A stretch of 64,000 nucleotides of DNA from Massospora cicadina (lineage: Eukaryota > Entomophthoromycota > Entomophthoromycetes > Entomophthorales > Entomophthoraceae). Position 1 is the stretch's first letter; every line of letters begins with the position of its first letter. The stretch covers positions 62,001 to 126,000 of the forward strand of contig JAKSZP010010623.1 in NCBI GenBank assembly GCA_022478985.1. Direction: 5' to 3'. The notes below the pieces were generated by a model. The model did no database searches. It saw only the letters and a list, made by a program, of their open reading frames with translations, and had not been told where the DNA came from. Below are positions 1 to 12,700 of this stretch, piece by piece. A program made the position numbers and the translations under genes.

Positions 1-1177
1 CTTGTGGCCATTGGGGTGGGGGTACCCAAAGGCTGCTCCAATAGGGGAGCAGTCTCAGAAATCCCAGCAGCGAAGCGAATGGACAGGTTCACATCAGATG
101 GGTATGCAAAATGGATGGAGAATTGACTCCATCATTGAGAGAGAGGTGGTTTACCATGGATATGATCCACCACCACATGGCAGGGTCAAGCAACTGGATG
201 ACCCATTTGGTGATCATTGGGATGATTATTTGGGTGGCGGCATGCTTTTCTGGATTGATCAGCAGAATTTTGTAAAAAAATAAATGGGTTGGAGTCTGCA
301 GCAAGGCATTCAGGGTATTTAGGCTTTATTTTTAGTGCAAAGCGTGGGAAGAATAGAGAATGAACTGACAACTGTCCCTCAGCAGGGCAGTTGCCTTAAG
401 TATTGGGAAAATTGCATAGTGGGGATGCTGAGGGTTTGGGTGATTGGGGATTAGCAATGGGATTTGGTTGGCTGATAGGTGGGAGGTGGAGGGATGCCCA
501 AAATCTTGGCAAAAATCATAAAAAAAACTTTTGCAGATTTTTCCAAATTTTTGGGGCCAGACCAGGTTGATGGTACCAATCTGGGCCTTGACCATTGAGT
601 CAGGCTGTTCACATGGTTCAAATTTCCCAGATTTGTCCCAGGGGGGCTGTGGCCTTGGTGCTCAGTTATCTGCAACCCAGTCCAAACTCTCAATCTGATT
701 GTTTATGTGATCCAAACTTCCCAGATCTGTTCTGAGGGGTAGGGGCAACTGGTCTGAGTCACTTGTAACCTGGTTTGAGACCCAAATCAAATTCTGATCT
801 GATTCTTGGACCCAGCTAGTCTGGACCAGCTCCATTAGCCTGAAATTTGCAGACCAGGCTCTGATACTAGCACTGGCTATTTCCTCAAAATTTTGGTATG
901 TTTTCTCTGGTGAGTGATAGGTCTCAGGGGCCCGCCCATGGCCCCTGGCCTGCATAATCTCCTGATAGGTCCCCTCTATTAATATTACCAGGGTTGAGGA
1001 GGGGGAAGGAGAGATCTGATTATTTTTAGGAAGAAGGGCAGTTACCCAGCGCTCATCAACCATGTGCGCCAGGTTGCTCAACTGTGACAGGGGGTTCACT
1101 TGGGCCTTTAGCCCCTTTTTGTCCAAAAGAGATGCTGCTCCCTATCTAGTTGTAGGGGCTGGTCCCCAGGACTTACA
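1..1177 (-). mobile_element. Family A long LTR, copy A1 (truncated by the window edge)
   Basis: Read on the minus strand, this block starts with TGTAAGTCCTGGGG at 1177 and runs off the left edge. It is recognisably the same sequence as 13,662-14,771 and 27,896-29,513, both of which are bounded by TG...CA ends and 5 bp duplications, so I call it a long LTR of one family. It carries an AATAAA polyadenylation-type signal near 325 (minus strand). It directly abuts the 5'-truncated E1 LTR at 1178, which suggests that A1 inserted into that LTR and that the missing E1 bases lie left of the window. Confidence 0.65.
662..1126 (-). CDS. Open frame inside LTR A1, unknown function
   Basis: An uninterrupted frame of about 154 codons lies inside LTR A1. 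It has no ATG at its left limit (the first codon counted is TTG), so it is probably the tail of a longer protein or a fossil frame. The short motif HMVDERWVTALLP is conserved, with changes, in the other two family A copies (LAHMIDERRVTALPP near 28,010; LSHVVDERWVTAF near 13,780). I do not recognise a domain. It may be the C-terminal end of the retroelement polyprotein reading into the LTR, as happens in family E here. Confidence 0.3.
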   Translation of the reverse strand: MDKKGLKAQVNPLSQLSNLAHMVDERWVTALLPKNNQISPSPSSTLVILIEGTYQEIMQARGHGRAPETYHSPEKTYQNFEEIASASIRAWSANFRLMELVQTSWVQESDQNLIWVSNQVTSDSDQLPLPLRTDLGSLDHINNQIESLDWVADN

Positions 1178-1948
1178 GTAATGTCAAGAAAGAAAAGAAT
1201 GATTAGGTGCAGAATGGTTCACCAAAAAGAAAATCAAATGAAATGAAAAGAAAACAGTGCCATTGAAAAAACCATAAATTAAGTTTACCAATGGTAATGA
1301 AGGTTTGGACTCCACTAAAGCGCACAGGAGCCACAGAACTGATGACCTTGGTACCACAGGCTCCACACACTGCCACAGTGCACGAATTAGAAACTTGAGA
1401 GAATGAGTGCCCAAGAGAGAAATCAATAAAACAAGAAGCTGCACTGAAGTTTCTATAGAAGATACAATATTTTCACAATCCACTATATCAATTTATTCCT
1501 CACTTTATTATTTTACATCCCAATTTTTAGTATTTAGTATGAAAATACTAAGTTTTACCTTAAATAAACAGTCTATTTCACAATATCTTAAGTTTGTCCT
1601 TCAATTGGTTTTTCACTTTAACTGAAATAAGTGAAAAGTAGTGACTGTAAGTAACCAGTCATGATTACACTACAGTTGAAGACACTCTTTTTGAGAAGGA
1701 CTTTTTGTAAGGTTAGGCTTGCAAGGAAAGAGGTTGAAATAAGCTCTGTTGGGTCAAGGGAAGATTCCAATGTACACATGATTAATTTTAAAGAAGTTGT
1801 ACAGTTGGCATATGAGTGTCAAGTTTACAGCTCTCTAAGGAAGTTTAAGCCTAGCTGATTAATGTCAGATCTGTGCAACAGATTGCTCTTTTGATGCTTC
1901 AAGTTCAAAAATGCTCAGATTTAAGTGATCAGAACAAAGGCGGTGAGA
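1178..1948 (+). repeat. E1 5' LTR, missing its first ~150 bp
   Basis: Homology to the E1 3' LTR and to E2's LTRs begins at 1178 (GTAATGTCAAG) and ends at 1948 (CGGTGAGA), just before the primer site. In intact copies the LTR starts TGTTGCAG or TGTCACA, about 150 bp further upstream. That part is absent here because LTR A1 lies against it. Confidence 0.85.
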
Positions 1949-1949
1949 C

Positions 1950-1967
1950 TGGTGCTCACTACAGGGG
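1950..1967 (+). promoter_or_regulatory. E1 primer-binding site
   Basis: TGGTGCTCACTACAGGGG lies one base after the LTR end. It begins with TGG, as expected for pairing with the CCA end of a tRNA. The same sequence, with small changes, follows the 5' LTRs of E2, C, H and K. The tRNA would end GTGAGCACCA; I cannot name it from the window. Confidence 0.7.
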
Positions 1968-2009
1968 TGACACCAATCACACAGTTGAGAAGAAAGAGTT
2001 TAGGGAAAA

Positions 2010-3348
2010 TGGAAATGTCTACTATCAAGACCATGGAGGTATACCATGGTGAAGAAGCAGCAGGAAGCCTATCTCCAACTGATAAAGAGATGATCAAGGC
2101 AAGGCTGCAAGCACTGGAAAAAGAAGTAGTGGAGTTGAGGCTGTACCAAAATCAGGTTTCAGCCACCGGCTCAATAGGCTTGAATGGCTACTACCTCAGT
2201 GTTAGGGAACATACCAGTGACTAGAAAAATTGAAACTAATCTGAAGGAACTCAAGGAATGGGTCCAACACCTTGAATCAGAAAGTGGAATAAATGTATAA
2301 GCATTGAATGAGTATGGTGAACGTTTATATCACCATGAGACTGTTTTGTATGACATTGATCAAAGCTTGGAGGAAATTAAGGATCAACTTTAAGTAAAAC
2401 CACAGCTTTCTCTAAACTCTTCACTAGAAACCTCATGGGTGGAAATGCCAGTGTTAGCTGTACAGAGAGCAACATCTCCATGACATCAGCAAAGTGATCC
2501 ATTAGAGGAAGATATGAATTTTAAACCCTATTTCAAAACCATGTCTACTCCTGGCAAGAGAACAATAGCAGGGGTTTTACAAATGTATGAGAACATCATG
2601 GACAGCGCTAGTGATAAGAAAAAGGCTCATCATGTCCAAGGCTGCGTGAGCCATAAAGTGCAGAAGATAGTGCTAATTTACACCCTGGTTTGACCTGGAC
2701 TGAGGTCAAGGAAATTCTGTTATCAGAATTTGATAGTGCACAGGATTTTGAAAATATGAAGCAAGAGTTTATATTGATGAAAATGTGCAAGACAGAGACA
2801 GTCACAAACTATGCTGCATGATACTACCTTCAAGCACTGCAACTATGGACAACAGGGACCTTAGGCTTACCTACTGTAAAGACTGTCCTACTTAGTTTCT
2901 TAGAAAAACACCCAGCCCTCAGGATGCATATGATGCTTGCAGTCAAAATGGCTGAATCTCTTAAGGCCATCAAAGAAGCTTTACTTAATATTCAAGAAAC
3001 TTATAAGATTGAAAACAAACCAATGACTTAACCAACATGTAGAGTTGGAAAAGTGATGTATGCTACACATGACAAAAGTGACAAGCCAAAAGACAAGAAC
3101 TTTAAACCAGTTCCACAGTATCTGCGCAAGGAGTTCACATGCCACAATTGTCACAAGCTTGGTCACTATTGGTGATCTTGTCCAATGAAAGGCAATGAAG
3201 AAAACCCCCCTTCACCAAAAGAGAAAACCTCTGGAACTGTAAATTGGGTGAACCTACATGTGGAAGAAGAGGATGATCACTAAGATGAAGACTTGATGTA
3301 TGCCAGTTATCATGTCTTAGGAGCCCCCAGTACTGTATCTGTATCTGC
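2010..3348 (+). pseudogene. E1 gag remnant
   Basis: Fragments in changing frames encode a capsid-like protein. The N-terminal stretch contains MEVYHGEEAAGSLSPTD and a charged helix (KARLQALEKEVVELRLYQ). A C-terminal zinc knuckle, CHNCHKLGHYW-stop-SC near 3,140-3,181, keeps the C-X2-C-X4-H spacing, but a TGA now stands before its last cysteine. The homologous E2 frames at 60,372-61,256 show the same protein with fewer stops. Several stops in E1 are TAA or TGA where E2 reads CAA or CGA-type codons. This gag is dead. Confidence 0.8.
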
Positions 3349-3382
3349 ATGATTATGGGTACATGGATCCACTGATGAGGGG

Positions 3383-6300
3383 TTGAACTCTACATATCTA
3401 GCTCAAGCAATGAAGCTCAAACAATTAGTCAATAGTTTAGAGGAAGGCGAACAACTTGTACTGGACACCTTTAAGAATATTGAGAAGACTACTACACTGC
3501 ACGTTGAATTGACATTCAATACATCCAATCAATTAGAGGAATTTGAAAAGTCAGCTGACTACATGCTGTCAACTGGGAATTTATTTAAGAAGAGTGTAAC
3601 TAAAAGTGGAAGTTGTGATACAGTGTGTATGTGTACTGGCAGTCCTCAATATTGGTGCCCCAGTCAATATCATGTTCTCAAAATTGATGAAGAAGCTGAA
3701 ATTCAAGCCAGACATTGACTACCGTTTGAAATATTGTACAGCAGGACCTGATACCATGCATGTATTAGAGGCTTACTCTGCCTTACCCCTACACTTTGGA
3801 CGCATGGTACTAACTGCCCCTGCCATGGTCTTGGACAATGACCGCTATTATTTCCTTATTGGCACACAATTTTATTGATTTAGGAGCAAAGATTGATTTT
3901 GTTAGCAGCACTGTGAGTCTGCTAAACTACCATATGCCCCTTGTGTTATAAAAATAAGACCTGAAATCAAGGAAGCAGCAGACATGTCTGATCAAAACTG
4001 AGCAATCCATTTACCTGGTGCACTACATACTTTGCAAAAAAGGTATGAAGCAACTATCTGTTTTAATGTGCACCAAAGACGGGCTACTCTTAAGTGCCAG
4101 TGAGGCAATGGAGATTAACTAGGTGAACAAAGAGTTATGCACATTGCCATAAGTATGTGAAGATCCCCCAAAACACTGTACTAAAAATATACATCTGAGA
4201 AGGAGTATGTGAACAGGAGCCACAAGTGCTGTCTGGATTCTTTGACTCTAGTCACAAGGGGGAAGTGACTATCCTCCTGGGGAATATCACCACTTAAACT
4301 ATATCAAATTGAAAAAGGACAAGTTGTGGCATGCATGAAACTAACCAATTGTGATATCAAGTCAGTGCACACTGTTGGAGGATTAGATGAATTGGGACTT
4401 GCTGATGTGATAGAGAAAAAATGGAAAGAGCTGGATGACTTACTGGACGAGTTTATAAATATTCTTCAGCCAAGGACCAAATAATTATGATATGTGTAAA
4501 GGAGAGATACACCGTATGGATACAGGGTCAGATATACCTTTCAAATTAAAGCCTTACCACCAATCAAAAATGGAAGAGGATGTTATCACTAAGGAGCTTC
4601 AACAACTCACAGATGCTAGCTTGTTGAGGCCCTCAAAGAGTCCATGGGCATCGCCACTCCTGTTGGTGCACAAGAAAGATGGCTCTCACAGGGTGGTCAT
4701 GGACTACCATTGCTTAAATAAAAATTTCAAAAAAAGATTCTTACCCTCTTCTAAGAGTTAATGACACTTTGAAACAGTTGGGTGGTTCAAAGTATTTTTT
4801 GGCAATGGATCTGGCCATTGGGTACTGGAAGATGGAACTGTCATCTGAAGACCAGGAAAAGCGCATTGATCAGCAGCCAAGTCTTGTTTGAACCAACAAG
4901 GATGCCACAAGGGCTGTGCAACACCCTGGCAACCTTTTGATGTGCCATGGAATGAATATTTGGAGAACTGAAGATGATGAGTGTTCTAATCTATTTGGAC
5001 AATATAACTGTATTCAGTAGAATTTCAGAGAGAATATTGAGCACCTTTAAGATGTGTTCATGTGGTTAAGAAAATTAAATTTTAAAATGAAATGGAGCAA
5101 AGCACCTTTTTCAAGAAGCAACTTGAGTTCTTATAACATGAGCTCAGTGCACAGAGGATTTTTACCTCAAGAAGGAAAGGTGAAGGAAATAACTGAGATG
5201 GAACATCTAAAAAGTATGAGGGATGTCCAGAGTTTCTGAGCATGATTGGCTACTACAAACAGTTCATCCCACAGTTTGCAGACTTGGCTGCTCCTCTGAC
5301 ATACCTACTAAACAAGAACTCTAAGTTTGAGTGGGGGCTAGAGTAAGACCAAGACTTTGAGGATATGAAGAAGAAGTTGGTAGAGGCACCAATCCTAACA
5401 TACCTGGACATCAACAAGACCTTCTACCTATACACTGATGCTGTGATGTAGGACTCAGTATGATAGTAGCACAACTAGATGAGGAGGGGATTGACCATCC
5501 CATCAAATATTATTTCAAGGTATTTACCAAAGTGGAAGGAAACTACACTGTTACAGAGCGTGAATTTCATGCAGTGATTAGAGCAGTAAAGCGTTTTCAG
5601 CCATACATGTATGTAGTTCACTTCAAAGTTGTAATTGACCATGCATCCTTATGCTGGCTCAGGAACATGAAGAATCCTGATGGAGACTAGCCAGATGGGC
5701 TGTTCAGCTTTAAGGATATGACTTTGAAAATTATACACAGGGCCAGAAGCAAATACCTGAATGCAGATAGCCTTCAAGATTTTCTGTATTTCATATTCAT
5801 GTGCATAATAGCAATTAACTTTATGATCTAATTGGATTATTTGAAGAGGAATGGGAAGAAGAAACCAAAGAAGTCAAGTCAGTTTTAAGAAGATGTTAAA
5901 GGGCATGCAAAGAGTAAATAGATTCACCAGAAGTTCATTAAGGGAAAGTGGTACCCATATGTGCAACCTAGCAATTGAATGGAAGTAGTGATGGAGGCAC
6001 ACAAACATGTGGGACATGGAAGATTTCAGAAGACCCTGACCTATCTCAAGGACCAGTTCTATTGAGAGGCTATGATTGATAAGGTTCACCAAGCCTTGGA
6101 GATGTGTGTGCCATATGCAAGCTTTAGACCATTGGAAAAGAAGTTTTAGTCTACACCAATCCCACCATCTGCACCTTTTCATAAATGTATCTATCAATGT
6201 GGTAGGACCACTACCAACTGCCTCAAGTGAGAACAAGTTTGTTAAAAGTAGCAATTGGCCACTTTACAAAGTTGATTGAAGCAGCGGTGATCAAGACATA

Positions 6301-7109
6301 CACTTCAGGGACCACTGCCTGATCCCTTATAATTAGATTATCACAAGGCATAGTTGTTCCTAGTTCTTGCTATCAGATAATGGAAAGAACTTCATCTCTA
6401 TAGTAGTGAGAAAAATTATGAACTTGGTAGGAGTGAAACAGATGTTCACTACCCCTATACACCATCATCAAATGGAAGTGTGGAATGAGTAAATGGGACT
6501 TTAGCTGGGATCCTCAAGATAGCAGTTAACTACAAGTTGAAGTGGGATATCATCTTACCATCTGCATTGTTTACTTACTGACTTAGCCACCACAGGGTCA
6601 TTGGGATGTCTCCTTTCAAGGCACTATATGGGAGAGAGGCCACCTTACCTACCCTCTTGGCTCCTATAACTGCTACAGATCAAAAGAACTTACCCCCTGG
6701 AAACTATTAGCAAGAGTTGGCTGATGAGCACAAATGCATACAACTAGAAGCTGGGAAGAACATCAAGCACAGTATTCCCAGAGGGCAGAAAGACAGTCAG
6801 AGATATGCCAAACTGCCAGAGTTTGGAGTCAATAATAAAGTATCATTTTACCACATCTGCAGAAGCCAGCCTGAGAAGCTTTAAGCTATTTGGACTGGAC
6901 CATTGACTGTACTGACTAAGAAGGGCCATGAATACTCCATCCAAGATGATGCCACTAACATTGTGTTCAACAGAGTCCACATGAGACACCTCAGATCCTA
7001 TTCTCAGTCTCATCTTGGAAGGGGTGGTGTTGCAGATTTGGTGTACCACAAAATTGATAAATTTTCATCCTCTGGTAGAATCAAGGAAATACCAATTGAA
7101 GCACAATAA
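3383..7109 (+). pseudogene. E1 pol remnant (protease, RT, RNase H, integrase)
   Basis: Aspartic protease: the E2 motif DTGASVNIMSSKLMKKLKF reads NIGAPVNIMFSKLMKKLKF here (about 3,650-3,705), so the catalytic Asp is lost. Reverse transcriptase: HKKDGSHRVVMDYHCLNKN near 4,660-4,720, and YLDN near 4,995 in place of Y-X-D-D. RNase H lies at about 5,280-5,690. Integrase core: fragments from about 6,160, then PYTPSSNGSVE-like sequence near 6,460 with a stop after the Glu. The integrase tail (HEYSIQDDATNIVFNRVHMRHLRSYSQS) runs into the 3' LTR. Many stops and frameshifts make it non-functional. Confidence 0.85.
7017..7027 (+). promoter_or_regulatory. E1 polypurine tract
   Basis: GGAAGGGGTGG lies directly before TGTTGCAG, the start of the 3' LTR. 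The equivalent tract stands at the same place in E2 (minus strand, 56,176-56,186). It would prime plus-strand DNA synthesis. Confidence 0.65.
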
Positions 7110-8062
7110 TTATTAATAAAAAATTGAGTTTAGCTCTAAAAATGGTAATATAAAAATCAAATTGGCTGCAAAAGCAAAGATAGCAATAATGTTATGGATG
7201 TAATAACAAAGTATCCACTCATCAAAGAGATGCAAACCAGTAATGGCGAAACTCCAAATGAGATACACTCCTGAAGAGAAAATAGTCATTTGAGTAACGT
7301 CAAGGAGGAAAATAATGATTAGGTGCAGAATAGTTCAAAAAAATCAATTGAAATGAAAAGAAAACAGTACCATTGAACAAACCATAAATTAAGTCCACCA
7401 ATGGTAATGAAGGTTTGGACTCCACCAAAGCGTACAGGAGCCATGGAACCAATGACCCTGATACCACAGGCTCCACACACCACCACAGTGCACAAATTCA
7501 GAAACTTGAGAAATTGAGTGCCCAAGAGAGAATCAATTAAAGAAGAAGCTGCACTGAAGTTTCTGAAGAAGATATAATATTTTCACATTTCACTATTCAA
7601 TTTATTCCTCACTTTATTATTTTACATCCCAATTTTTTAGTACCTAGTATGAAAATAATAAGTTTTTATCTTAAATAAACAGTCTATTTCACAATATCTT
7701 AAGTTTGTCCTTCATTTGGTTTTTCACTTTAAATGGAAATAAGTGAAAAGTAATAACTGCAAGTAACCATTCTTGAGTACACTTCAGTTAAAGACACTCA
7801 TTTTGAGAAGGACTCCTTGTAAGGTTAGGCTTGCAAGGAAAGAGGTTGAGATAAGCCCTATTGGGTCAAGGAAAGATTCTAATGTACACAGGACTAATTT
7901 TAAAGAAGATGAACAGTTGGCATGTGAATGTCAAGTTTACAGCTCTCTCAGGAAGTTTAAGCCTAGCTGGTTAGTGTCATATCTTTGCAACAGATTACCC
8001 CTTTTGATGCCCCAAGTTCAAAAATCCCCAGAGTTAAGTAAGCAGAGCTCAAGGTGGCATGA
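7028..8062 (+). repeat. E1 3' LTR
   Basis: It runs from TGTTGCAGATTTGG to GGTGGCATGA. It is about 1,035 bp, against about 873-893 bp for the other complete E LTRs. The excess is explained by an extra ~135 bp at about 7,151-7,285 that interrupts a sequence continuous in E2 (GGTAATA|TTCATTTGAGTAAC). The pol frame reads into its start. Confidence 0.85.
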
Positions 8063-8106
8063 CCAGGTCAAGGCATTCCTTAATTGGGGCTTCACCCTTG
8101 ACAAAT

Positions 8107-9160
8107 CTCTCAGTTAGATACTGAAAGGGAAGACCCCTGCTGAGGTACCTAAATCCAAGTCATATAGTGCTGCAGCAGCCCAAGCTGACAAAAATATGTG
8201 GAATGGTGTGTGAGCCACATTGCATACATCTGACAATTAATCAGCAGCAGCTTCACGGACTGCCACATGCCCAAGTTGTACCTGAAGGATGCCATCCAAA
8301 TCCACTTGCAGCTGGTAGAAAAGGAGAAGTGGACCAACCTGATTATGTCAATTTACCATGAACTTGACAAGTTGCTAACAAGGGGGATTTTGATCACCAC
8401 AGGGTACCCAACCATAAATACATTGATATAGAAATCTCTGGCAAACTTGAGGAATAAAGCTCCTTGAGATTGAGATTTAATACAAGGGAGTTTATCTAAG
8501 AATGGAATCAACTTGATACACTGACCAGACCACCCAATGGGTAACGTTCCAAAACTTACTGACCAATTGAGAGAGAATGGGTGCATGAAGCAATCCAGAC
8601 TGGATTATTATACTATAAAGAAGTACATGAATTTTGGCAAGCTGGCAGCAATTATATTGCAAAGTGCTTTCACCCTCAAACCGTTGAAGCGCTCTAAAAC
8701 TGGCACCATGGATAAAACCAAATGATATTGCCCTAACCCAATTCATTCACCTACCCAGCCTAAGCAGAGTTATATAGGTGGAGCAGGAAAACTTGAAGCA
8801 AGTGTGCCAGTTCTGCTACCAGACCGTTCACACAATGGCTCAATATCATCATCAAAATGGGAAAACCCCACAGAAATATAACTATGACACATCAGCAGGG
8901 TCAGCAAAGTTGGGATAAAAACTTTCCTTAGACATTAGGCCAAGGAGTGGATACCATGCAACCTAATGGAGGCTGCAGTTATGAAGTGCCAACAGCAGGA
9001 ATTGGACATTGCCCATAAGGAAACATAGGAGCAAGAAGCTTCCAGGCAACCCAAAGTGGATGATGAACCCTTCATGAATCCCAACCCCAAAGCCTATAAT
9101 ATGTTTAAGGAAATGGGTTCTGACCTAGTCATGCCTCACCCATCCCAAGCATAATGGACA
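8107..9160 (+). pseudogene. LINE ORF1 remnant with zinc-knuckle-like motif
   Basis: Fragments in changing frames include KSKSYSAAAAQADKNMWN near 8,150 and MGNVPKLTDQLRENGCMKQS near 8,537. At about 8,805-8,850 the frame reads CQFCYQTVHTMAQYHHQNG, a C-X2-C-X4-H pattern like the first three ligands of a zinc knuckle, as found in LINE ORF1 proteins. The last cysteine is not seen. The role (RNA binding) is inferred from position and family. Confidence 0.5.
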
Positions 9161-9719
9161 ATTTGTGAAGAGGAATAATGGCAGAAGGCAGGCCCAAAAA
9201 AAAATCTCTCAAAAAGAGATGCTCAGCGCAGGAGGTGAATAAATTGCCTTCTAAGACTGACAAGTCAAAAGCAAACAAAAAAATCAACACAAACTTTCAG
9301 CAAATAAACTAAGTGAGGTGTCCAAACCACCCACTGAATCAACAAATTTGGCAAAATTGGCCAATCAAATTCTAAAGAATGACACTTGTTTCACTGATAA
9401 ATCTAATGATGGGGCTGGAAACTGATTGCCTGTTGAGAGGACATCCTTCACATCACCAGTAGGGACAAAGGCAACCCCAGAGCTGGTGCTAAAACTATCC
9501 TCATTGTCTATTGATAGGGTGATAGGGATGGAAACTGAATTTTTGGTGCATAAAATGCCTGGTAACATTGTACCCATGTTGACCAACTGACCTCACAAGC
9601 CAAATACTACCCCACATCCACCCATGGCAACACTGGCTGCCAATAACCCAACTTCTTTTTGTGACTCTATACACAACCCAAATAAAAAGACTAAGTCTTA
9701 TACCTGTGAGTCAGGCAGC

Positions 9720-12700
9720 TAGAAATGAAGGTTGCTATCACAAATGCTCAGGGGATGGCAAGCATGCAAACAAGAAGGCAGAAGATACAACATCTTAAAA
9801 CAAATAATATTATAGACTTAATACTAATTTTGGAAAACTAAGAATGCAACCAAAAGAGATAGTGCCAAACTTAACCCACAATGCAACAAACCACCCAGGG
9901 TCCTATCAAATAGGTTGTTAAGCCCTCTAGACGGATCATGTGGTAATTATAGCATTGAACAAGAACATAGAACTGGTTTTTGTGGAGGATATACATGCCA
10001 GAAGAATTTTAGTAGTGACTGCTACAAATAAAAAACTGGCAGAAGCCTTTGGGTGGTATCTGTCTATGTCTCGCTGAAACCCCACAAAAGTGACTTTTTT
10101 AAAATTCTTTATTGGAGGTACAAACCAATGCAACCACAGTTATATCAGAAGACCTGAACTGTTGGACAATGTGAGTAGAGATATGTTCCCAATGAGCAAA
10201 AATCCCAACCATAAGGCTAATGAGATGCTAGACTAACTATAAAAATTGGGGATGTGCCTCACAATTGATGAGGAGGATGACAACCCCTTCAACCTTATGA
10301 GGTGGTCATATTACTCTACTGGTTCACCACTGACAGGCTTACATCTGGACTACATACTGGTGACATCTGACTATAAACTTTTGACATCCAAAAGTGAGGT
10401 TAACATAAATGCCAAGAGTGATATGATTGTCCAAGTGGACATTGTTCTGAAAAAACCCTCAAAGAACCATGATTGGCAGTTGGCACCAGCCACACTGAGG
10501 GACAGGGAGTGGCGCCAGACAATTAAAAATTGGACTTGATCAGTTGGTTGCATATCTGGACTGTCATCCAGAGATAGAGCCCCTGGAAAGATAGGTCTGA
10601 ACCAAATAAAAAACATGACAGTATGAAGTTTGAGAAAGCAAAAACCTATAAATGAACTGCCACTGTGAAGCATCTGAAGGATGCATTGGAGAGTCTAAAA
10701 CTTTCCCAGCAGGACAGCAAAGAATGGTGGAGTGAGTACCAAACAACTCAAAAGCAATATCAGGCTTTAATGTCCAAACAGGACTCAGAGCGTCTGGTCA
10801 ATGCTACCTACTAATATTAGAGCCTTGCAGGAATGATGACCAAAGTGGGCCTGGCGCACCTCAAGGAAATTTAAACTAAGGCCAGAATATGTGAGGTAGA
10901 GACTTTGACAGGAGAAGTTACAACAAACCCAGAATCAATTAAATGTAAAATTGAACAATTCTTAGTGAGCTATTCTGACAACATAAGACAAGTGAAACAG
11001 CAACAGTTTTCCTAATTGCCTGGCCAAGCTGTCATTTGGGGCCTTAAGTTGTAAAATGTCACTAGCTTGTCTGCCAAAATTTTAATTGATGAAGTCAAAC
11101 GGGTGCTAAAGGAATCGCTGAAGTAGAAATTACCAGGCTTTGACAACATGTGCATAGAAATCTATAATGCATTCTGCAGCTGCATTGCACCAGAACTCAT
11201 GACCCTCTTCAACTACTACTTGCAAACTGGATGACAAATCCCAGGAGGCCAGGAGGCCAGGAGACCCAAATTGTACTCTTGTACAAGAAGGGCTTTGGTA
11301 CCAACTCTGGAACTGGCAACTTATTGCCCTATCCAACGCCAACTACAAGCTGCTCACATGCATCTTGTCAAATAGACTAATTGCAATGGTACCATGTATG
11401 CTCCATAAAGCCCAACACAGGTTTATCAGGTGACAAAGCATCTGGGACAGTATTGGTATAGTTCAAGATGTGCTTCAGGACATATGGGGATCTCAACAGG
11501 GATATCTCATGTTCATCAACATGGAGAAGGTTTATGACTGGGTAACATGATCCTTTCTCCATACGGCATTAAAGCCAGTTGGTATACCCAAATCCTTCAG
11601 ATTATAAATCTCAACACTCTACTTGGGCCTGACCACAAAGGTGATTGTTGCCAACGGCCCAACAAATATACTCTGATTTGGTCAGGGTCTCCAACATCAT
11701 GATACCATGTCACCAATATTTTTTAATTTTACAGTAAACGTTCTCTTGGCTGCAGCAGAGCAAAAATCTGGAGCTTAGTTCACCCCAACCAATTGCTGCT
11801 GAAAATGCTAGCCTTTGCAGATGACACAATAGTAAGTATCAGCTCTTTAACTGACCTTCAGGGCGCCAAGGAGTTCCTGGACCTATACCAGTCAGCATTA
11901 AATGCAAAGATTAACTTGTAAAAAACCTTTATAATGAGGATCAGCATTTAAAATTCAGTTCACCATCTGACAACACCAATTCATAACTCACAGACAATCT
12001 GCTACCTCAATATCCTTTTTAACAATAAAGGTCCAGTAATACTTGAAACTGAACAAGAGGTACCATTGAGTCTGTCAGCCTAAAAGGCCTGCTGAAAAAA
12101 TACAAGACTAACATTTGAGGAGAAGATGTTGGCCATTAATGTAAACATCTTCTCAAAGCTATAGTATATCACCCACGTGCTGCCAATGAGCCTGAACCTA
12201 AAGAAAAAGATCAATACAATTCTCAGCACTTTCCTATAGTTCAAGGCAAAAGTGGCGCTGATAGCCCTCAAGTCCCTGTTCAAGCCAAAGAGTGAAGGGG
12301 GCATGGGCCTACTAGACTTTGAATCTCATGATCAGCGGATCTAGGCAAAGTTGTTCCATAGGCTGATGCAGACACACATGCATTGCCCGACCCTCACATG
12401 AAATGTGAACTGGGCCAGAGTCCAGGGACTTCAAGAGCTAATCTCTCCACACTCACTGCACAAATGGATGGTGGACCACCTGTAAATACCCTTCCAGAAA
12501 GGCAGCCCATACTAGCAATTGTGCAATCATGCAGTGTGCCTAGAAGGCTGGTCATTTAATATATCAGATTAGGATGCTGACTAAATCCACAGAGATATCA
12601 AAGCCCATAATTCTATAATGATTTCCACAATGAACTGGGAGGAGCACAATCAAATTACCCACAAATATGCCTCCAAAACAATTAAGATTTGCTTCAAATT

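Larger units (their letters stand above)
1178..8062 (+). mobile_element. Ty3/gypsy LTR retrotransposon E1 (decayed)
   Basis: The order is 5' LTR (truncated), primer site, gag, protease, reverse transcriptase, RNase H, integrase, polypurine tract, 3' LTR, all on the plus strand. This is the normal Ty3/gypsy order. Its protein remnants match those of E2 (55,302-62,120) domain by domain, but E1 has many more stops. A LINE remnant follows the 3' LTR directly. I find no convincing target duplication because the left end is lost under A1. Confidence 0.9.
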
